Assembly (NCBI GenBank): GCA_030696435.1
Contig: JAUYSF010000022.1
Location: 1 to 9,526 of the forward strand
Length of the DNA: 9,526 bases
Direction of reading: 5' to 3'
Origin: Desulfoprunum sp.
GTDB lineage: Bacteria; Desulfobacterota; Desulfobulbia; Desulfobulbales; Desulfocapsaceae
Positions within the stretch are counted from its first letter, which is position 1. The number at the start of each line of letters is the position of its first letter. Below, piece after piece: positions 1 to 7,005 of this stretch. The translations under genes and the position numbers were made by a program. The notes beneath the pieces were generated by a model. The model was not told where the DNA came from, did not search any database, and saw only the letters and a program-made list of their open reading frames with translations.

Positions 1-190
1 CAACGGCCCCATCCTGGATATTGACCTTGTTGCCCATCTTAATAAAATGCACATCCCCTCGGACCACGGCATTATACCAGATGCTGCATTGGTCGCCCAT
101 TTCGACATCACCAACGATGACGGCATTTTCTGCAAAAAAACAGCCTTCACCATACTGCGGCTTTTTACCTTTGAGTTCTCTGATGATCAT
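1..190 (-). CDS. Gamma-class carbonic anhydrase-like protein, N-terminal part (cut by window edge)
   Basis: Only the first 63 residues are in the window. They show the left-handed beta-helix hexapeptide pattern of the gamma carbonic anhydrase/acyltransferase-like superfamily. The signature residues are present: Arg44-Gly-Asp46 in VVRGD and Gln59 in NIQD, which match the Arg, Asp and Gln of the Cam active site. The zinc-binding histidines would lie beyond the left edge, so catalysis cannot be judged. In this family the enzyme interconverts CO2 and bicarbonate, although many bacterial members (YrdA/PaaY type) have weak or unknown activity. A TAG lies in frame three codons before ATG 190, so this ATG is the only ordinary start. 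It has no good Shine-Dalgarno sequence at the usual distance. The gene follows the biotin carboxyltransferase gene by 70 bases, so a role in CO2/bicarbonate supply is possible but inferred. Confidence 0.85.
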   Translation of the reverse strand, partial: MIIRELKGKKPQYGEGCFFAENAVIVGDVEMGDQCSIWYNAVVRGDVHFIKMGNKVNIQDGAV

Positions 191-215
191 GATGGTCTAG
201 CGCTCAGACTATTCA

Positions 216-252
216 TCCTTTGCCCCAGATAATATCAGTCCAGGGCAAAGGA
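216..252 (-). repeat. Perfect 10-bp inverted repeat between the oadA-like and carbonic anhydrase-like genes
   Basis: TCCTTTGCCC (216-225) is the exact reverse complement of GGGCAAAGGA (243-252), with a 17-base loop. The loop contains the small palindrome GATAATATC (228-236). In the minus-strand transcript this is a stable hairpin between the oadA-like stop (261) and the carbonic anhydrase-like start (190). No U-run follows it, so it is not a classic Rho-independent terminator. It could be an mRNA-stabilising or processing hairpin, a translational attenuator (its 3' arm contains the purine-rich AAAGG), or a protein-binding site. Confidence 0.6.
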
Positions 253-260
253 ATTTGTTC

Positions 261-2234
261 TCAACCAATGACACAAAGAGATGCGCCTTTGGCTACCGTA
301 TCACCGCTCTTGAATTGGATGACCTTGACAACACCATCACAGGGGGCGGTTAGGGCGTTCTCCATCTTCATCGCCTCAAGGACAACCACGGTATCTCCCT
401 TCATGACGGCATCACCGACATTCTTTGTATACTTGACAATCATGCCGGGCATGGGGGCCAGGAGGAGCGTTCCTGATACATCAACCTGCTGGGCAGGAGT
501 AGGTGCAGTAGCTGCAACCGGGACTACAACCTGGGCAGGTGCGGAGACAGGGGGGGCACTGACAGCAGGCGCTGGAGCGGGTTGGCCCGATATCACTGGC
601 GCACCCCCGACCGGATCAACTTCAACATTAAAAAATTCGTTGTCAACAAAGACATTGAAGGTTCGGGCTCTTGGCGATTTGGCCGGAGTATCCGACTTCC
701 GTTCGATGAGTTGTCCGGCCTTAGCCTTCTTGATGATCTCATCTTTCTTTTTCACTGCCTCAAGGGTGATCGGTTTGACATTTTCCGGCACTTCGGCCCG
801 GCCGTACTTCCACTCGAGAAACTTGCGGCCCGTTACAGGAAACTGGGCATAGAGAATCACATCGTCGATATCCGCCGCCAGATCGCCGATCTCTGCCCTG
901 GCCTTTTCCATCTCCGGTTCCAAGACCTCCGCCGGCCGACAGGTGATCGGCTCTTCGCCGCGAGGATAGCCTTTCAAAGCCTTTTTCTGCAACTCTGGGT
1001 TGATCGGTACCGCCGTCTTGCCATAGAGACCATAGCACAGATCCTTGACCTGACCGGTTATCATTTTATAACGCTCATCCGGGGTGTCATAGAGGACATT
1101 ATTGACAGTCTGCACACCGACAATCTGACTGGTCGGAGTGACCAAAGGAATCTGCCCCAGATCCCTGCGAACCCTCGGCAGCTCCCGGTACACCTCGTCG
1201 ATCTTATCCAGGGCATCCATATCCCTGAGCTGATTGACCAGATTAGAGAGCATTCCACCCGGGGTCTGGTGCAGGAGGACATTGATATCAATGATAGAAA
1301 CCTTCGAGTCATCCAGTAAGTGCTTGTATTTTGGCAGGATTTGTTTTTCAAAGATCTCGTTGATTTCTGCGAGTTTCTTGATATCAAAGCCGGTATCGCG
1401 ATTGGTCCCGAGCAGGGCCATGACCAGCGGTTCAACGGCGGCATGGGAAGTCCGATAGGCATAGGGCGTCATACAGGTGTCAATGATATCCACTCCGGCC
1501 TCGATCGCCTTGAGATGGGTCATTGGTGACATACCCGAGGTAAAATGGCTGTGTAGATGGATTGGGGCCTTAACAGCCGCCTTGAGGGCTTTGACCAGCG
1601 GATAGGCGTCATAGGGGGCGAGCAGACCGGCCATATCCTTGATGCAGATAGAATCGGCCCCCATATCTTCCAGGGCCTTGGCCCTCTCTACATAATACTC
1701 GAGATTATAGACATCGCCACCGAGACGCGGCTCGGTCAGGGTGTAGCAGATGCAGCCCTGAAAGTGTTTGCCGCATTTTTTAATCTGCTTGACCACCGTC
1801 TCGAAGTTGCGATAATCGTTGAGGGCGTCAAAGGTCCGAAAGATGTCCATACCGTTTTCGGCCGACCGTTCAACAAAGGCCATGGCCAAATCATCGGCGT
1901 AGTTGCGATAGCCCACCAGGTTCTGGGCCCGCAGCAGCATCGAGAAGGGGGTCTTCTTGATATAGCGCTTCAGTGTCCGAAGCCTCTCCCAGGGATCTTC
2001 ATTGAGAAAACGGTGCATGGTATCGAAGGTGGCACCACCCCAAGTCTCAATAGCCCAGAAGCCAACCTCGTCCATCAGTTCGGCCACGGGGATCATGTCT
2101 TCCGTGCGCCCTCGCGTGGCAAACAGGGACTGGTGCCCATCCCGTAGAGAGAGATCCATGATCTTGATTGGATTTTTGGCCTTGGGACGGTCGCTGTCAT
2201 ACCTCAACGCGGTCATTTTGACATTATCACTCAT
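261..2234 (-). CDS. oadA: Biotin-dependent carboxyltransferase (OadA/pyruvate carboxylase subunit B type; 5S plus biotin carrier of a transcarboxylase)
   Basis: This 657-residue cytoplasmic enzyme transfers a carboxyl group between pyruvate/oxaloacetate and protein-bound biotin. Residues about 25-300 form the HMGL-like TIM barrel. Visible there are metal ligand Asp32 in LRDGHQS, the expected carbamylated Lys199 in CIKDMAG, and metal-binding His228 and His230 in HSHFTSG. Residues about 310-510 are the conserved PYC/OADA domain. A Pro/Ala-rich swinging linker (about 543-585) leads to a biotinyl domain with Lys623 in EAMKMEN. In Propionibacterium transcarboxylase the 5S and 1.3S subunits are separate; here they are fused. 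ATG 2234 is chosen because GGGAG lies seven bases upstream; an adjacent GTG (2237) is possible. The 70-residue gene lies 40 bases upstream. No biotin carboxylase or OadB lies nearby, so transcarboxylase is the favoured role. PycB or Na+-pump OadA activity with partners elsewhere remains possible. Confidence 0.9.
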   Translation of the reverse strand: MSDNVKMTALRYDSDRPKAKNPIKIMDLSLRDGHQSLFATRGRTEDMIPVAELMDEVGFWAIETWGGATFDTMHRFLNEDPWERLRTLKRYIKKTPFSMLLRAQNLVGYRNYADDLAMAFVERSAENGMDIFRTFDALNDYRNFETVVKQIKKCGKHFQGCICYTLTEPRLGGDVYNLEYYVERAKALEDMGADSICIKDMAGLLAPYDAYPLVKALKAAVKAPIHLHSHFTSGMSPMTHLKAIEAGVDIIDTCMTPYAYRTSHAAVEPLVMALLGTNRDTGFDIKKLAEINEIFEKQILPKYKHLLDDSKVSIIDINVLLHQTPGGMLSNLVNQLRDMDALDKIDEVYRELPRVRRDLGQIPLVTPTSQIVGVQTVNNVLYDTPDERYKMITGQVKDLCYGLYGKTAVPINPELQKKALKGYPRGEEPITCRPAEVLEPEMEKARAEIGDLAADIDDVILYAQFPVTGRKFLEWKYGRAEVPENVKPITLEAVKKKDEIIKKAKAGQLIERKSDTPAKSPRARTFNVFVDNEFFNVEVDPVGGAPVISGQPAPAPAVSAPPVSAPAQVVVPVAATAPTPAQQVDVSGTLLLAPMPGMIVKYTKNVGDAVMKGDTVVVLEAMKMENALTAPCDGVVKVIQFKSGDTVAKGASLCVIG

Positions 2235-2274
2235 CACTTTTCTCCCTCTTGTATGGTCTTATTGCACCTGGATT

Positions 2275-2487
2275 TTATCTAATACGAGCAAAGGCCCGCA
2301 TCTGGATCAGTCGACGCATCGACATCATCTCCAGACGTCCGCTCGGCCCCCAGAGATTCAGAGTTCCCGCGTGGCTCTGAGGCGGAAGGACAACATTATT
2401 ATGTGCCGCGCCTGCCTCCTCTTCCTGCTGCATATATGTGCTTACCGCTGCCAGGGCCGCTGTCATTTTTTTCTGCCTGTCAGTCAT
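2275..2487 (-). CDS. Small OadG/epsilon-like subunit of the biotin carboxyltransferase (70 residues, no membrane helix)
   Basis: The predicted 70-residue protein has an N-terminal amphipathic Ala-rich helix with an acidic end (QQEEEA, 20-25). A Pro/Ser linker follows, then a C-terminal tail with NLWGPSGR (44-51) and a Met/Arg-rich helix ending RAFARIR. From family knowledge, small proteins with a Trp-Gly/Ser-Gly-Arg tail occur beside biotin carboxyltransferase genes and resemble the soluble C-terminal part of OadG, which binds the OadA association domain. There is no hydrophobic transmembrane segment of the OadG kind. I infer a soluble tether holding the MmdA-like and OadA-like subunits together. 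ATG 2487 is chosen because AAGGA sits eight bases upstream; a TTG at 2529 would add 14 residues and lacks a site. It lies 40 bases before the oadA-like gene and is probably co-transcribed with it. The assignment rests on tail motif and location, not a search. Confidence 0.7.
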   Translation of the reverse strand: MTDRQKKMTAALAAVSTYMQQEEEAGAAHNNVVLPPQSHAGTLNLWGPSGRLEMMSMRRLIQMRAFARIR

Positions 2488-2592
2488 TGAGGTATCCTTC
2501 TCTAGAACTACGATTTTATCGCCCACCAATATTGGACGGACGGTACTCTACCCACTTCGTCATCTGCTGAGAATCCGGAACTTATAGCTCTA

Positions 2593-2622
2593 TTTATAAG
2601 AAAATTTCGTAAAATATTTTAA
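2593..2622 (-). promoter_or_regulatory. Candidate sigma70-type promoter before the small-subunit/oadA-like pair
   Basis: Read on the minus strand, TTAAAA (2622-2617) and TATAAA (2598-2593) are 18 bases apart in an AT-rich gap just past the ABM stop codon. The -10 matches five of six consensus bases and the -35 four of six. It would give a leader of roughly 100 bases to the 70-residue gene. AT-rich sequence produces such matches by chance, so this is tentative. Confidence 0.3.
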
Positions 2623-2628
2623 GTCAGT

Positions 2629-2910
2629 TCACTCGTAAATTGCGTATTCGGTTTCGCCGCCAAGCAGGTTGTCAATCTCGCTCTGGACAATGATCCGTCT
2701 ATCGTTGTTCACCCAAGTATTCCAGTCCTCGACGGAGCGCCAGGTACTGATCACCATGCACTCGTCATTCTTATCTATCCTTTTCAGTGTCTCTCCCGAG
2801 ATATAGCCTGGTTGGTTTAAGGTCAATCCCCTCATTTTCTGAAGAAGCAACGCTAATTCGACACTGTTCTTCCCCGGCACCTTGCGTTTGATGAAGATCT
2901 TTACAGTCAT
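2629..2910 (-). CDS. Antibiotic biosynthesis monooxygenase (ABM) domain protein of unknown role
   Basis: This 93-residue protein matches the ABM-like dimeric ferredoxin-fold pattern. It has an N-terminal beta strand (TVKIFIKRKV), a helix (about 15-28), GYISGETL (35-42), a strand with CMVISTW (51-57), then the typical WRSVEDWNTWVNN segment (57-69) and a C-terminal helix and strand. ABM-fold proteins include cofactorless monooxygenases, heme-degrading enzymes and many stress or regulatory proteins, so the fold does not reveal the reaction. A true O2-dependent monooxygenase would be odd in a pathway expected in an anaerobe. ATG 2910 is preceded by GGGAG at six bases. The gene is placed between the carboxyltransferase gene (109 bases upstream) and the small-subunit gene (141 bases downstream), which suggests a function tied to the complex or its regulation. 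That link is inference. Confidence 0.8.
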   Translation of the reverse strand: MTVKIFIKRKVPGKNSVELALLLQKMRGLTLNQPGYISGETLKRIDKNDECMVISTWRSVEDWNTWVNNDRRIIVQSEIDNLLGGETEYAIYE

Positions 2911-2958
2911 GAATCACTCCCTTGCGTATTGAGTAATGAATCGCAGTCGAAAATACCG

Positions 2959-3019
2959 GCCTCCGCTTCGACCGACCGCGGAGACAATTATTCTTCCTGA
3001 ACTCTGCCCGACTTTCGGG
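2959..3019 (-). repeat. Two small hairpins in the mmdA-like/ABM gap
   Basis: Directly after the mmdA-like stop codon, the minus-strand transcript can form CCCGA-AAG-TCGGG (3019-3007), a 5-bp stem with a three-base loop. Further on it can form an 8-bp stem, GTCTCCGC/GCGGAGGC (2985-2978 with 2966-2959), with one G-U pair and an 11-base loop. Only a short TATTTT follows the second stem, so termination would be weak at best. They may attenuate downstream expression or protect the 3' end of the upstream message. Confidence 0.35.
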
Positions 3020-4570
3020 TTACAATGGAATATTTCCGTGTTTTTTCATCGGATTGGTATCCCGTTTATTCTGAAGAATACCCAGAGCCCTGATTATCCT
3101 GAACCGTGTAGATGAAGGTTCTATGATATCATCAATATAGCCGCGCTGCGCGGCAACGTATGGATTTGCCACCGCATCCTGGTATTCCTTTTCTTTTTCG
3201 GCGAGAGCCTCGGCAGGATTATCCGCTTTTTTGACCTGTCTGCCATACAGTACCTCAGCGGCCCCTCGGGCCCCCATGACGGCAATCTCGGCACTCGGCC
3301 AGGCATAGTTGATATCGCCGCGCAGATGCTTGGACGACATCACGCAGTATGCCCCACCATAGGCTTTGCGGGTAATAACGGTGATTTTTGGTACAGTCGC
3401 CTCAGCAAAGGCATAGAGGATCTTGGCACCATTACGGATGACACCGCCATACTCCTGGGCAGTCCCCGGCAAAAATCCAGGGACATCGACAAAGGTAACA
3501 ACCGGGATATTGAAACAGTCACAGAATCGTACAAACCTTGCTCCCTTGATCGACGAATCAATATCGAGAACCCCGGAGAGATGGGCGGGCTGGTTGGCGA
3601 CAATACCGACCGGCATACCGTTATAACGGGCAAATCCGACAAGCAGATTTGGCGCAAAGAGTTCTTTTATCTCAAAGAAGTCGCCGTTATCCACCGTGTG
3701 CAGGATGACCTCCTTCATATTGTAGGCGGCATTTGGATTGGCCGGAATAATCTCATTGAGATAGTCGGAGGTCCGTTCGCCCGGATCATCACATGGCTTG
3801 ACGGGTGGCGATTCCATATTGTTCGCCGGCAAGAAGGAGATGAGTCTTTTGATATAGTCGATGGCATCGACACCGGACATGGCCGCGTAATCCGAAACAC
3901 CACTCCGGGATGAGTGCATATGTGCACCGCCCAGTTCCTCGACGGTGACATCCTCATGGGTCACCGATTTGACAACCTTCGGACCGGTGAGAAACATGTA
4001 GGAATTGTTCTGCACCATGACGACAAAGTCGGTCAGGGCTGGAGAGTAGACCGCGCCACCGGCGCATGGCCCGAAGATCGCCGAAATCTGAGGAACAACC
4101 CCGGAGGCCATGACATTACGCAGGAAAATCTCCGAATAGCCGGCAAGGCTCTCGATGCCTTCCTGGATGCGGGCTCCTCCCGAATCATTGAGCCCGATGA
4201 CCGGTGCCCCGTTTTTCATGGCAAGATCCATAATCTTGCAGATTTTCTCGGCAAAGGTCTCAGAAAGAGATCCGCCAAGCACGGTAAAATCCTGTGCAAA
4301 GACATAGACAACCCGGCCATCTATTGTTCCATGGCCGGTTACAACTCCGTCACCGAGAAAAACAGTCTCCTCCATACCAAAATCCCGACATCGGTGGGTC
4401 TTGAACATGTCGAATTCTTCGAAGGAACCTGGATCGAGAAGCAGATCAATCCGCTCCCGGGCAGTCATCCGCCCCATTGCGTGCTGCTTGTCTATCCTCT
4501 CCTGTCCTCCCCCCATACGGGCTTTCGCCCTGAGCTTCATGAGATGATCCAACTGACTGTTCGTATTCAT
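3020..4570 (-). CDS. mmdA: Acyl-CoA carboxyltransferase (methylmalonyl-CoA decarboxylase alpha / transcarboxylase 12S type)
   Basis: This 516-residue protein has the two-part carboxyltransferase fold of the MmdA/PccB/12S family. It moves a carboxyl group between biotin and a CoA ester, most likely propionyl-CoA/methylmalonyl-CoA. The N-terminal crotonase-like half carries SGGARIQEG (130-138) and [12 protein letters not shown] (167-178), the glycine-rich oxyanion and CoA site. The C-terminal half carries DVPGFLPG (362-369), [10 protein letters not shown] (402-411) and [11 protein letters not shown] (433-443). The tail ends KKHGNIPL, typical of this family. ATG 4570 is chosen because AAGGAG lies five bases upstream; the TTG at 4588 would place that site inside the gene. 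It is 124 bases downstream of sucD. With the biotin-bearing OadA-like subunit nearby and no PccA-type biotin carboxylase, a transcarboxylase is favoured. A propionyl-CoA carboxylase or methylmalonyl-CoA decarboxylase with partners elsewhere is possible. Confidence 0.92.
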   Translation of the reverse strand: MNTNSQLDHLMKLRAKARMGGGQERIDKQHAMGRMTARERIDLLLDPGSFEEFDMFKTHRCRDFGMEETVFLGDGVVTGHGTIDGRVVYVFAQDFTVLGGSLSETFAEKICKIMDLAMKNGAPVIGLNDSGGARIQEGIESLAGYSEIFLRNVMASGVVPQISAIFGPCAGGAVYSPALTDFVVMVQNNSYMFLTGPKVVKSVTHEDVTVEELGGAHMHSSRSGVSDYAAMSGVDAIDYIKRLISFLPANNMESPPVKPCDDPGERTSDYLNEIIPANPNAAYNMKEVILHTVDNGDFFEIKELFAPNLLVGFARYNGMPVGIVANQPAHLSGVLDIDSSIKGARFVRFCDCFNIPVVTFVDVPGFLPGTAQEYGGVIRNGAKILYAFAEATVPKITVITRKAYGGAYCVMSSKHLRGDINYAWPSAEIAVMGARGAAEVLYGRQVKKADNPAEALAEKEKEYQDAVANPYVAAQRGYIDDIIEPSSTRFRIIRALGILQNKRDTNPMKKHGNIPL

Positions 4571-4694
4571 GCAATCTCCTTGGTGCAAAAAGCTATAGGC
4601 CAGAGAAAACGTACATGGACGGGGGGCAGTAACCCGGAGTCAATGCACGGAGACCCGCGACATTACCCTTCCTGAAATATTGTTACATAGAAGA

Positions 4695-5567
4695 TCAGAC
4701 AAAAATCTCCTTGCACAACTTGCCAAGGCTACCCAGATCTTTGCAAACGTGGATGCCGCATTCCTGCATGGCTTTGATCTTTGCCTCAGCCGTTCCCTGA
4801 CCTCCACTGACGATGGCTCCAGCATGGCCCATCCTTCTGCCTGGAGGGGCCGTCAGGCCGGCAATGAATCCGACTACCGGTTTCTTCATATTGGCTGCAA
4901 TCCAGGCCGAGGCCTTTTCTTCAGCATTGCCACCTATCTCGCCCACCATAACCACGGCCTCGGTTTCGGAATCAGCGTTGAATCGCTCCAGACAATCGAT
5001 GAATCCTGTACCGTTTACCGGATCTCCACCGATACCGATGCAGGTGGTTTGGCCAAGTCCAACTTGGGTGAGTTGATGGACGACCTCATAGGTGAGAGTG
5101 CCCGAGCGGGAAACGACCCCCACCGGCCCACCGGCTTTATGAATGGCACCAGGCATGATACCGATCTTGCACTCTCCAGGTGTGATAATGCCGGGACAGT
5201 TCGGTCCGATGAGTCTGGACTTGGTCCCTTCCAGGTAATTCTTGATGCGCAGCATATCCATGACGGGAATGCCTTCGGTGATACAGACAATGAGTTCGAC
5301 TCCGGCATCGATCGCCTCAAGGATCGCCTCGGCGGCAAAAGGCGGCGGAACGAGAATCATCGAGGCATTGGCGCCGGTCTGCTCTTTGGCATCTTGCACC
5401 GTATCATAGACCGGTACGGCATCCATTGTCTGGCCGCCTTTACCCGGTGTAACACCGGCCACGATATTCGTGCCATAATCAATGCACTGCCGGGCATGGA
5501 ACTGTCCTTCCTTGCCGGTGATGCCCTGTACTAGAACCCGAGTTCGGGAATTAACGAGGATACTCAT
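4695..5567 (-). CDS. sucD: Succinyl-CoA synthetase alpha subunit
   Basis: This 290-residue protein matches SucD along its whole length. It has the N-terminal CoA-binding Rossmann domain with [12 protein letters not shown] (14-25), IGPNCPGI (120-127), SRSGTLTYE (153-161), and the phosphohistidine His248 in [11 protein letters not shown]. With SucC it forms the cytoplasmic enzyme that interconverts succinyl-CoA, ADP and phosphate with succinate, CoA and ATP; His248 carries the phosphate intermediate. The ATG is preceded by AAAGGA about six bases away. It follows sucC by 176 bases, a longer gap than is usual for this pair; I see no clear terminator in that gap, only short stems such as TGTTC-GTC-GAACA. 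In this setting it links the methylmalonyl-CoA pathway to succinate: ATP-yielding in propionate oxidation, ATP-consuming in propionate formation. Confidence 0.97.
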   Translation of the reverse strand: MSILVNSRTRVLVQGITGKEGQFHARQCIDYGTNIVAGVTPGKGGQTMDAVPVYDTVQDAKEQTGANASMILVPPPFAAEAILEAIDAGVELIVCITEGIPVMDMLRIKNYLEGTKSRLIGPNCPGIITPGECKIGIMPGAIHKAGGPVGVVSRSGTLTYEVVHQLTQVGLGQTTCIGIGGDPVNGTGFIDCLERFNADSETEAVVMVGEIGGNAEEKASAWIAANMKKPVVGFIAGLTAPPGRRMGHAGAIVSGGQGTAEAKIKAMQECGIHVCKDLGSLGKLCKEIFV

Positions 5568-5743
5568 CTCATTCCTTTATTTGGTGATGGAGCATTTGCT
5601 CTCAGTGTTCGACGAACAATCCAGGTGATGGCCACAAAAGGCCCCACACAAATTACCCCTGATTATGCCATACCCTCTTGGCGACATTTCGCAACTGATC
5701 TCAACCGAGAAGAAGCTGTCTGCTACAAGGGGATTGTCTCTTT

Positions 5744-6901
5744 TCAGGTAACTATCTCTGCAACCTTGCGTGCAGCATCGGCTAGGTCGGTGGCGTTGAT
5801 CAGCTTGAGACCGGATTCGGAGAGAATTCTCCGGCCCTCCTCGACATTGGTGCCTTCCATGCGAACCACCACCGGGACGGTCAGATTGACCTTTGTCGCG
5901 GCCTGCACAACGCCTGTTGCCAAGACATCGCAGCGGAGGATGCCGCCAAAAATATTGATTAAGATGCCCTTAACATGGGGATCGCTCAGGATGATCCTGA
6001 AGCCATTTTCCACCATCTCGGCATTGGCTCCACCTCCGACATCAAGGAAATTAGCAGGGGCCGCACCGGCCTGTTTGATAATATCCATAGTGGCCATGGC
6101 AAGTCCCGCCCCGTTGACCATGTTACCGACATTGCCGTCGAGGTTGATATAGTTCAGGTTGAATTTGGCAGCCTCGGCCTCCATCGGGTCATCTTCATTG
6201 GGATCATGCATGGCCACAACATCGGGATGCCGGAAAAGGGCATTGGAGTCAATATCCATCTTGCCGTCGAGGGCGATGATCTCGTTCTCTTCCGTGACGA
6301 TGAGAGGATTGATCTCAAGCATCGAACAGTCATAATCAACAAAAAGGTTGTACAGCTTTCTGACCACCGCCGACACGGTCTTCATAAGACCTGGCTCGAG
6401 CTGGAGACCAAAGACCACCTGTCGGAGATGATAACCCTGGATGCCGTTCAGAGGATTGATGGCAACCTTGATAATGCGTTCGGGATGCTTTTCGGCAACC
6501 TCTTCAATATCCATGCCACCATCCTGGCTGGTAATGATAGTGATACTTGCGGTCTCACGATCCGGGATGATAGAGAGATAGAGTTCTTTTTTGATGCGCA
6601 CGCCCTTCTCAACCAGGACTTTTTTAACTAATCGGCCTTCCGGCCCGGTCTGCTTGGTAACGAGCTGCATACCAAGGATCGTTTGAGCGGCCTGCTGTGC
6701 CTCTTCGGCAGTCCGTACGACTTTTACGCCGCCACCTTTGCCCCGGCCTCCGGCATGGATCTGGGCTTTGACCGCGACCGGAAAACCAAGTTGCGCCGCG
6801 ATACGAGCGACATCAGCGGGATCTTCACTCACGCTTCCTTCCGGCACGGGCACAGCATATTTCTTAAACAGCTCTTTCGCCTGGTATTCATGGATCTTCA
6901 T
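5744..6901 (-). CDS. sucC: Succinyl-CoA synthetase beta subunit
   Basis: This 385-residue protein is close to the usual SucC length of about 388. It opens with MKIHEYQAKELFKKY, the standard family start. An ATP-grasp nucleotide domain follows, with VKAQIHAGGRGKGGGVK (44-60), the magnesium-site segment MLEINPL (194-200) and LDGKM (211-215). The C-terminal ligase domain carries NFLDVGGGA (284-292) and NIFGGILRCD (316-325). It binds the nucleotide and, with SucD, catalyses ADP/GDP-linked succinyl-CoA cleavage or formation. Nucleotide preference cannot be read safely here. ATG 6901 has GAGGA six bases upstream. A strong terminator-like hairpin lies just upstream, about 50 bases from the start, with no room for a promoter between them. 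sucC is therefore either expressed by read-through from prpE or from a promoter inside the end of prpE. Confidence 0.97.
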   Translation of the reverse strand: MKIHEYQAKELFKKYAVPVPEGSVSEDPADVARIAAQLGFPVAVKAQIHAGGRGKGGGVKVVRTAEEAQQAAQTILGMQLVTKQTGPEGRLVKKVLVEKGVRIKKELYLSIIPDRETASITIITSQDGGMDIEEVAEKHPERIIKVAINPLNGIQGYHLRQVVFGLQLEPGLMKTVSAVVRKLYNLFVDYDCSMLEINPLIVTEENEIIALDGKMDIDSNALFRHPDVVAMHDPNEDDPMEAEAAKFNLNYINLDGNVGNMVNGAGLAMATMDIIKQAGAAPANFLDVGGGANAEMVENGFRIILSDPHVKGILINIFGGILRCDVLATGVVQAATKVNLTVPVVVRMEGTNVEEGRRILSESGLKLINATDLADAARKVAEIVT

Positions 6902-6950
6902 AGATGTTCCTCAAGGGGACGGGCAGTGCCGCCTACGATTGTTTTTCCAG

Positions 6951-6994
6951 AAAAACAGGCTGATCCGGCCATCAGCTGCGAAGACCGGATCAGC
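6951..6994 (-). terminator. Rho-independent terminator-like hairpin after prpE
   Basis: In the minus-strand transcript GCTGATCCGG (6994-6985) pairs perfectly with CCGGATCAGC (6968-6959), a 10-bp GC-rich stem with a 16-base loop. Then come CTG and five Us (6955-6951). The U-run is itself the left arm of a weaker second stem, GTTTTT/AAAAAC (6956-6951 with 6946-6941). The hairpin begins 12 bases after the prpE stop codon. The three-base gap before the U-run and the short run suggest incomplete termination. Confidence 0.7.
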
Positions 6995-7005
6995 AGATTG
7001 CTCTC

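Noticed and set aside
582..1319. 245-codon plus-strand open frame
   Set aside because: It is antisense to the oadA-like gene and mirrors its codon structure.
3914..4675. 253-codon plus-strand open frame
   Set aside because: It is antisense to the mmdA-like gene and runs into the intergenic gap without a ribosome site.
4680..5534. 284-codon plus-strand open frame
   Set aside because: It is antisense to sucD, which matches its family along its whole length. The antisense product has no recognised motif.
5568..5743. Regulatory RNA or small gene in the long sucC-sucD gap
   Set aside because: Only stems of four or five pairs are visible (such as TGTTC-GTC-GAACA) and no frame with a ribosome site was found apart from sucD itself.
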